NCBI GenBank assembly: GCA_963575645.1 | Contig: OY754467.1 | Coordinates: 9,734,001-9,798,000 of the forward strand | Source of the DNA: Xanthostigma xanthostigma | Taxonomy: Eukaryota; Arthropoda; Insecta; Raphidioptera; Raphidiidae | DNA length: 64,000 nt | Direction of reading: 5' to 3' | Shown here: positions 57,562 to 64,000 of the stretch, in pieces | How the letters are laid out: every line of letters starts with the position of its first letter | Position numbering within the stretch: the first letter of the stretch is position 1 | The notes under the pieces: model-generated | Told to the model about the DNA's origin: nothing | Database searches by the model: none | Seen by the model: only the letters and a program-made list of their open reading frames with translations | Position numbers and translations under genes: made by a program

Positions 57562-57686
57562 GCTCTGTTCCAACCTCTCTGAGAACGGGTAACCGTCACA
57601 GTCAGGCGCAGTAGCTAAAACTAAACCGGTTTTGAAACACGACTATGACGGTTCGCGTACCGTTCTCAAAAAGGTTGGAACAGAAC
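57562..57686. mobile_element. Small palindromic MITE
   Basis: CTCTGTTCCAACCTCTCTGA and the complement TTCTGTTCCAACCTTTTTGA are ends of a 125-bp unit. A CCTCCACCACAT satellite scrap precedes it. Confidence 0.65.
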
Positions 57687-58429
57687 TAAAAGCGTCATTT
57701 TTCAAGACGATTAAAAAACACTTAGAGAATGTGTTCATTCAAAAGAGGTGTTTGCTCGTTAAAAGAGATTTTACTGTATAAACATGTGTTTAGGTTTTTA
57801 CATCTCTTTCAACGGCTAATTAAATTTAATAATAAATAATAAATTTAATCTGTAGGACTGTAAATAATAATAAAATATTGTAGGATTAAAAACTTGTCGA
57901 TCATTAAGATTACAAATTGAATTATTCTGAACAATTAAGGGATTGTTCGAATGTTCCGCGTGAAAAGGGTTTATATAATGTTTATCACGTGATTACGCCT
58001 GTCAATAGCCATGTAAAAAAATAACCACCCTGCCTAAAATTATACAAATACCTACTGTAACTGGTAGGTAGATTTTTTAAATTTCCATATTTTTAACGAA
58101 TCGAGATTTTATTTCAAACCGGGTAAAAAATAATTCAACAGATGTTTCCTAAACTTAATTTAAATTAAAAACTTACATAATATTATAGAACATATCCACA
58201 GTTAATGTAGTTTGCCTGTTTATACAGGATGTGTTTCGTGATTTTTAAGTTTCCTTACCTCAAATGGCAAAAAACCGAACCTCTAAGATTACTCATTTGT
58301 ACATCCGTCTGTATGTCTGTCACAGTTGAATTTCTCTGAACTAAATCAAGGTATCAATCTGAATTTCGGCATAGTAGCTTAAAAAATATTTTCCCGCGGG
58401 GAATGCTCCTTATTAATGTTTAAATTTTA
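57687..58429. other. Nothing firm
   Basis: CAAATGGCAAAAAACCGAAC near 58262, followed by a GTCTGTATGTCTGTC run, resembles a common moth repeat. Confidence 0.35.
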
Positions 58430-58800
58430 CGTATACACAAAAACAACACAAATTATGAAATTAAAATTTAATTCATTAGTAAGAAATACAAAAAAAAACC
58501 AAATTTTGAATTTTTTATTTAATAATAAGAAATATAAAAAAGCAATATTATTAAATTTTTAAATATTAATATACCTAATAAGTAATATAAAATTAAACTT
58601 GCCATTAGTAAAAAAAAAAGAAAAGTTATTTTACTCTAATTTGGGATTTGAACCTGATATGTTTGAAATATCCAACAATTTCTACAAGACGACGCGATGT
58701 AACGACCTCGGCTACCGATTTTTTTTTGCTGACAACCTTATGTGCGCTTTGTTTCTATGGTCCTTTCGATCATCTTAGATGTTATTTCTTTAGGATCTCA
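58430..58800 (-). mobile_element. tRNA-derived SINE
   Basis: Minus strand: A-box-like TAGCCGAGGTCGTTAC (58714-58699) and B box GGTTCAAATCC (58653-58643). Downstream AT-rich body shared with 41.5-41.7 kb. Folding is poor. Confidence 0.5.
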
Positions 58801-59024
58801 AAATTATATTAGAAATTTTTTTTTCGAGATTTTTCTGAAAATCTGAAAACACATTTCGAAAACCGTTTCCCATTCTACTCTGTCTGTTTGTTTGTAGAAT
58901 CATTACTTGAGAACGACTGAACCAATTTTAATCAAACTCGGTACATCAACCGGTACCCAAAGTAGTGTAGGATATTTTTTAACCAAAAGCGACGGTAACG
59001 CATGCGAACAAAGACATTAATACT

Positions 59025-59389
59025 CAATGCCGGATTTAGAGGTCTGGAGGCCTCGGGGCAACAAAGGAGTGGAGGCCCCCTGGCCTCAAATTATTTTCCA
59101 AATAAAATGGACCATTTTTTTCAGTCGACTTTTCCAATAAATAATTTATTGTGAAACCAAGTATAGATCTTTTATTATTTAACAAACATATAAATATAAT
59201 CGGAAACAAGAATTATCTGAAATTAAATTTTAGCGTTAACAAAGGTAAAACGCGGAAAAAAATTTCAAAGGGAAAGTTGTTTATTAGTATTTAATTTGAT
59301 TTTTTTTTTAAGTCTCTATTGTGGGGGCCCCTCTTATGTGGAGGCCCTGGGGCTGTAGCCCCGGTTGCCCTCTCCTAAGTCCGGCCCTG
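59025..59389. mobile_element. hAT-like MITE with perfect 8-bp duplication
   Basis: The ends are CAATGCCGGATTTAGAGG and complement CAGGGCCGGACTTAGGAG. TTAATACT lies on both sides (59017-59024, 59390-59397). Subterminal GAGGCC-rich blocks; non-coding. Confidence 0.9.
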
Positions 59390-59397
59390 TTAATACT

Positions 59398-59853
59398 AAA
59401 CTAAACTTTTAATAAACTTAACAGAGTTACAATTTTTACGCGGTATGTTGACTTTTCTTTTAGAGTATAACATTTTATTGTATTGGCAATTGTTCTGTCA
59501 CATACTTCTGTATAGATATTATTCGGGCTTACCAACATTGCAGTGTTGCACCACAGCCCGACAATTCCGTACTCATGCCAACAGTATTGTCATAAATATT
59601 GTCGAGAACGCAGGGTCGCCACCACAAACATACATAGAGATAGCGGAGCTACAGCACATGCGTCCTTCGCCTATAAACGATCTTATACACTGTATTCGGA
59701 GTTTATATTATGTAAAACGGGTGTTGACTGGGCGAATGTATATCTACGAGCACAAAACAAAATCACCTATTTCATTATTAGGTGTTATTTAACTTGTTTT
59801 GTCTGTTAGTCTAGTTCACATGAATTCCAGTCCTCCTTTACCGAAAATTATGA
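59398..59853. other. Unassigned with 115-codon open frame
   Basis: Frame 59445-59792 overlaps a second frame (59543-59809). Neither shows a domain. Moderate GC and not repeated here. Confidence 0.3.
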
Positions 59854-60620
59854 TCATGGTTGTCATTCGATTCGGAATGACATATAGAAACTTTTGGGAA
59901 AAAAACGAGTGCGCTTTCGACCATACGACTGAAGTAAAACTTCTTCCTGCCATAATTTGTTATTATTCACACGAAAATTCACAAAATATAGACTTTAAAA
60001 TGAATTTACAATTTTATTCCCTTTAAACGTAGAATATTTAAAGTATTGAACAAAATATTAATTTATAAAATGGTTCAAGAACGAAATGAATAGTCTAATG
60101 TAAGAAGAAAGAAATATAAACTTAAAGATCATGCAAAAGTAATACATTGCAAGTACTTATAGCTCTCGTTGGATTTTAAGCGTAAATCTTTATGAAATAT
60201 TATTTAAAGTAGGTTTACAAAACTTTTTTCTGTCACCCGATAGCGCCACTGGCAAGTAAAGTATGTGTCATTTTATTGTTAGTACTGCTTATATTTTGGG
60301 CCACCTGATGGCGCCACTAGCCAGTGAAGTAATTGTTTCGGCCACCTAGTGGCGCTACTAGCCAGTGAAGTATTTGTCATCCTCTTTCTATCTTCACTAA
60401 CTTATATCTCCCTCTCAATTTCCGTTCGTCTCGTCCGATCACACTTCCGTAAATCTCTCGTCAGGCATTCGTCAGCTTACTCCCCAAGTCAAGCGTGCGT
60501 AAAGAAGTTTCACTTCAAAAAGGAGACGAAAAAATTGCAAAAAGTATAAACATTTTAGTAAAAGAAAAAAGAGGGGTTTGGTTTTTTTGCTAATATCTCA
60601 AAAACTATTTAAAGATTGCT
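59854..60620. mobile_element. Broken copy of the 11.5-kb foldback family
   Basis: The terminal TGTCATTCGATTCGGAATGA (59858) and the inner block GACGAAAAAATTGCAAAAAG (60524) belong to the palindromic family. The repeat at 60225-60520 lies between them. Confidence 0.55.
60225..60520 (+). repeat. CACTAGCCAGTGAAGTA repeat, copy 2
   Basis: Contains three GGCGCCACTAGCCAGTGAAG-like units, then CCGTTCGTCTCGTCCGATCA and GCGTGCGTAAAGAAG. Confidence 0.75.
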
Positions 60621-61014
60621 TTCCTTATATCTGAGTCGTATACGAAATGATTTTTGAAAACGCAGTTTCAATAATCTTAATACTTTGACCTCAGGCATTC
60701 TGATTTAAGAATCAATATTGACATGTTTTTGGTATTCTGTTTACGTTATAAAAAAACGAGTGTGTTTAGACTACACGACTGAAGTAAAACTTCTTTAGCT
60801 CCATCTATATGTATGTTCACCCGAAAATTCTCAAAATATGAACTTTAAAATGAGTTTACAATTTTATTTACTTTAAACGTACAATATTACATAAAGATAA
60901 TGAAAACGAAAGTAATACATTGCAAATTACTTAGCTCTCGTTGGATTTTAAGCGTAAATCTTTATGAAATATTATTTAGCTCTGCAAGTTAAGTAGGTTT
61001 ACAAAACTTTTTTC
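60621..61014. repeat. Diverged duplicate of 59900-60220
   Basis: CGACTGAAGTAAAACTTCTT and TCTCGTTGGATTTTAAGCGT occur in both segments in the same order, so a unit of about 850 bp has been duplicated. Confidence 0.65.
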
Positions 61015-61245
61015 TGTCACCCGATAGCGCCACTGGCAAGTAAAGTATGTGTCATTCTATTGTTAGTACTGCTTATATTTTCGGCCACCTGATGGCGCCA
61101 CTAGCCAGTGAAGTATTTGTCATCCAAACCACCGTTCGCGTCAACTTCCGTTCGCCTCGCCCGATCACACTTTTCGTAAACGCTCTCGTCACGCATTCAT
61201 CAGCTTACTCCCCAAGATAAGCGTGCGTAACGAAGTTTTACTTCA
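61015..61245 (+). repeat. CACTAGCCAGTGAAGTA repeat, copy 3
   Basis: Second member of the duplicated unit, with an extra CCACCGTTCGCGTCAA segment. Confidence 0.75.
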
Positions 61246-61961
61246 AAAATTGTGCGCAGTCATTTTGTTTTGTAACCTTAGATAATGTTACGTTGTACTT
61301 GTTTGTAACCCTGTATCATGGAAGAATGGTTAACTGCTTGTCATTGCACAGATACCGATATTGTATTTTATATTGCCCGATTTTTTTCTTCTGTTTTTGT
61401 TCAGTTAGTATACAGTAAATTTCCTCATTGCAAACACATTTCAACAAGGAATGCGTTACCATTTATTTTATTTCTTTACTCCTCCCTCAATTTCTGTTAA
61501 AATAATCGATAAAATGTTGACATATTCGTTGTGTAAATTCATACCTTTGTTTAAAAAACAACAAACGACAATATACCTACACTGTAACACTAGCCACTAC
61601 TGTCATAAGCCGTGTGTCGTGTATCATATATGTACGACATACCTACTACCAAATATTAAAAGCCATTAAATGTGTGAATGAGATAGATTCAGTGAACATT
61701 TTTAGCATATGGCAGTGATAAATGCTTATTTGTACTGTAATGTGCTGACGGTAAATGCAGCTCAAAGCCGATCTAAATAACACGTTATAACTTGTGCACG
61801 CGTGTACACCGGAGGTATCCGATCATGACGTTTCATGTGCTGCTTCGGAGCGCAGCCTGCGCGCCAGAAAGTCTACCACACAAAACACACACGAGTTTTG
61901 TGTTTGGCCAGTGACCGTGAAAATCGAGTGTTGATTGTGTATCAATTACACTATTCCCCAA
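61246..61961. other. Unassigned
   Basis: The 60-codon frame at 61318 and the 72-codon frame at 61451 are unrecognised. 61790-61880 is GC-richer (TGCTGCTTCGGAGCGCAGCC). Confidence 0.35.
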
Positions 61962-62393
61962 AAGTTCGTTGCACACGAGATTGGATTTGCCGCTAGGTTC
62001 CTTGCTAGATTTCTAGTTTTCTGGTTTTCTCAATTGCTATTATGTGCTCGCTTCACACGGGACGTCTTTACAAGCTTGCTCTGCAGGTAGATTCGGTGCG
62101 CGCGCAGTAATAGAACGGTAACAAAAGTAGATGTTTATTGTCTCTGAACAGAACACACACTATGGCATAGTGTTTGTTCAAATCGTCCACGTGACAAGAT
62201 ACTGCTTCCTGATTGGGTTTTGTTCATATCTAGCAGCGGACCTAGCAAAAAAGGAGCCCCTGTTCTAATTTTAAAACGTGTCTTGTGAGCTATAGCAGGC
62301 GAGTCGGCAGTGACGTCATTTCTAGCTTTGTACCCAGCCTATACCGACCAGCAGAAGTCCAAGCAGTGTTACTTGCCTCGTGTGCAGCGGCCT
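61962..62393. mobile_element. Harbinger-like MITE, copy 3
   Basis: The right end GTGCAGCGGCCT is followed by TAA. The left end (GTTGCACACGAGATTGG) has lost the first bases of the terminal repeat. Body as at 27920-28346, diverged. Confidence 0.7.
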
Positions 62394-62404
62394 TAACATT
62401 AAAA

Positions 62405-62850
62405 CTTGGTTAAATACAAAAATATAGTTTAAAAAAAACTAAAAATCACGCTTTATATCAAACTAAAAAGTGAAAAATAAATATAGTTTAAAAAAAACTA
62501 AAAAACACGATTTATATCGAACTAAAAAGTAAAAAATATTTTTTTTAAATAAGCTTAAAACAATAATGAATAAAAAATACCAGTATTATTGTGAAAAAAG
62601 CGGGGGGCGCTTTGTTCCACATTTTCGTAAATCGAGCGCCCCACGTTTTTTTCACAATAATACTAGTATTTTTTATTCATTATTGTTTTAAGCTTATTTT
62701 AATAAAAATATTTTTTACTTTTTAGTTCGATATAAAACGTGTTTTTTAGTTTTTTTTAAACTATATTTATTTTTCACTTTTTAGTTTGATATATACTTAA
62801 AGCGTGTTTTTTAGTTTTTTTTAAACTATATTTATTTTCCACCTTTTAGT
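62405..62850. mobile_element. Foldback hairpin family, copy 3, loop reversed
   Basis: Arms of about 200 bp, each with two outer units (AACTAAAAAACACG...GAACTAAAAAGTAAAA), centre near 62613. The loop reads GGCGCTTTGTTCCACATTTT, the reverse complement of the loops at 20.09 and 46.29 kb. Confidence 0.9.
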
Positions 62851-62897
62851 TCGATTTATTGTCAAAAATTTGCCGAAAAAAAACAAATTTTTTATTT

Positions 62898-62990
62898 CGG
62901 CGTGGACGGGATTAGAACCCACGACCGGTGAATTCTATAGTTGACGTCAGCGAAGACTAGCGCCTTAGACCGCTCGGTTAACTATTGCTC
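62898..62990 (-). mobile_element. tRNA-Leu-like SINE head
   Basis: Minus strand: AACCGAGCGGTCTAAGGCG resembles the D region of tRNA-Leu, a long middle follows, then B box GGGTTCTAATCCC. The acceptor halves do not pair. It is followed by a GCCGAAA...TTTCGGC inverted pair. Confidence 0.6.
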
Positions 62991-63056
62991 TTATAGTAGT
63001 GGCATAACATACTAACAGTAATAAACCACTTGCTGTAGTCCAAACGAGGTTTCAAA

Positions 63057-63126
63057 CAAACAAACATACATACATACATACATACATACATACATACATA
63101 CATACATACATACATACATACATACA
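63057..63126. repeat. (CATA)n microsatellite
   Basis: About 16 units after a short CAAA run. Confidence 0.95.
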
Positions 63127-63185
63127 AACTTACAAGTGAAACTAATGTAAAGCGTGTAATATTAAGAACACTGTGGTTGAAACAA

Positions 63186-63317
63186 AAATAAAAAATATAG
63201 AATAGTTACTTCTTACCACTAAAGTTTAGTGTTTGCTGAAGATGGGAGCATAGCTCCCGAAATGTACATCCGCTAATAAAATTGTTGTGGTAAGAAGTAA
63301 CTATTCTATATTTTTTA
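63186..63317 (+). repeat. Inverted repeat enclosing a hammerhead-like motif
   Basis: Arms AATATAGAATAGTTACTTCT and complement (63194-63219, 63288-63313) flank CTGAAGA, T, GGGAGC, ATA, GCTCCC, GAAA (63236-63262). Stem II is a perfect 6 bp. As in the Penelope-like motif, one extra base precedes stem II. Confidence 0.55.
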
Positions 63318-63602
63318 ACTTGGTTAAATGTACTTTTTTGTCACTTTCTAATAAGTTTAACATCACACAAGTGAAAGGGAGACACGAATTTAACAGCGCT
63401 GTTCATTTTAACATCGACCATACAGAATAGTGAAGTTTTGTTTTGCCCGGCAGTGCCAACTGTATAGTGTTTTTGGTGAGTGGAGATATAGAATTGATGT
63501 ATGTCAACGATATGGGTAGAAAAGCGAACAGGCGTTTTATCCTAGCCTACGATATATTATATGTTACAGGAAATGTAATATTCTTGAAATAAAAAGAATA
63601 AC
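63318..63602. other. Nothing identified
   Basis: Short single-copy stretch without frames. Confidence 0.4.
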
Positions 63603-63880
63603 TTCAAATAAATAAAATTGTCGACCAATTTTTCTCAGACCAATATATGACAAAAAATAATAAAATTACAAATCAATATAACACAAGATGACGTTTCGAT
63701 CCAGATTTGGACCTTCTTCAGAAATATCTAAAAAAATAGAAAAATTAATAACAAACAAATTTTATAATATGTAGTCATGGATATCAAAGTACCCACAAAG
63801 AAAAAATTATTTCAAAATAATATCATAAATATTTTCCGTATCTAATTGAGCATTAAGAGAGTTTTTATTAGATTTTATAA
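63603..63880 (-). mobile_element. Penelope-like element fossil, 3' part
   Basis: Terminal region with hammerhead-like motif (63691-63721) and the last codons of the protein (FIKSNKNSLNAQLDTENI, minus strand). Ends at an inverted TTTTATTAGATTTTATAAAA join. Confidence 0.75.
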
Positions 63881-63889
63881 AATCTAATA

Positions 63890-64000
63890 AAAACGGATAG
63901 CAGTTTTGCCGGATACCGAATATCCGGCCAACGCCGCCAACCTTGTAGCCGGATAGCCGGATGAATTCATAGCCGATTGACCCATCGTACTGGCGCACGA
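63890..64000. mobile_element. Start of a hAT-like or other repeat, cut by the window end
   Basis: GCCGGATACCGAATATCCGG and repeated GCCGGATAG resemble insect hAT-like termini. Too short to define. Confidence 0.3.

Noticed and set aside
59445-59809. 115- and 88-codon overlapping frames
   Set aside because: Different frames of the same bases, no family match, no splice evidence.
62898-62990. Functional tRNA-Leu gene
   Set aside because: Only the D and T regions resemble tRNA; acceptor halves do not pair.

Overview
The window is AT-rich eukaryotic DNA with no bacterial-style gene packing, no operons and almost no long reading frames. Several dispersed repeats match, from memory, types common in moths and butterflies: a Helitron family that begins TCTATACTAATATA and continues AAGCTGAAGAGTTTGTTTG, an AACCGACTT...GAGGTTATCAATTCG repeat, and a GCACTCCGGGAGTGCCGGC repeat. 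I therefore infer an insect, probably Lepidoptera, with a large repeat-rich genome. The species cannot be named from this window.

Only one host gene is plausible. Two plus-strand exon-like blocks (3375-3492 and 49096-49136) have good splice sites, and one open frame runs across their junction. They are separated by about 45.6 kb of repeats, so most of the window would be one giant intron. I do not recognise the protein.

The rest is layered mobile DNA. (1) Helitrons: a first family (copies near 4.9, 23.4-24.0, 48.2-48.5 and 55.2-55.6 kb), of which two copies carry a tRNA-Lys-derived segment, and a second family (33.9, 37.5-38.5, 53.7 kb). A third family (22.5-23.1, 39.6-40.2 and pieces at 45.1 and 46.7 kb) has the layout of Helentron-type non-autonomous elements. 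(2) Penelope-like fossils, with GIY-YIG endonuclease remnants and hammerhead-like motifs at 37.6, 41.0, 56.5 and 63.7 kb, and a second family at 16.4 and 50.6 kb. (3) DNA transposons and MITEs: PIF/Harbinger-like elements with TAA target duplications (8.3, 38.6, 62.4 kb and relatives), one retaining a MADF-domain fragment; hAT-like elements with 8-bp duplications (31.9, 42.9, 53.8, 59.0 kb); and a 1.7-kb TA-flanked element with an array of short subterminal motifs (15.8-17.5 kb). (4) Foldback elements, the largest a palindrome of about 2.55 kb (34.9-37.4 kb) whose inner arms are tandem repeats. (5) tRNA-derived SINE heads (13.0, 31.5, 58.7, 62.9 kb). (6) Solo-LTR-like fossils (2.6-3.2, 9.0-9.5, 27.0, 31.6 kb).

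Nested insertions give a partial order of events: a Penelope-like copy entered a second-family Helitron and left a 13-bp duplication; a first-family Helitron entered one of two duplicated segments, and the other segment preserves the empty site; a Harbinger-like MITE entered a dispersed repeat at 27.9 kb.
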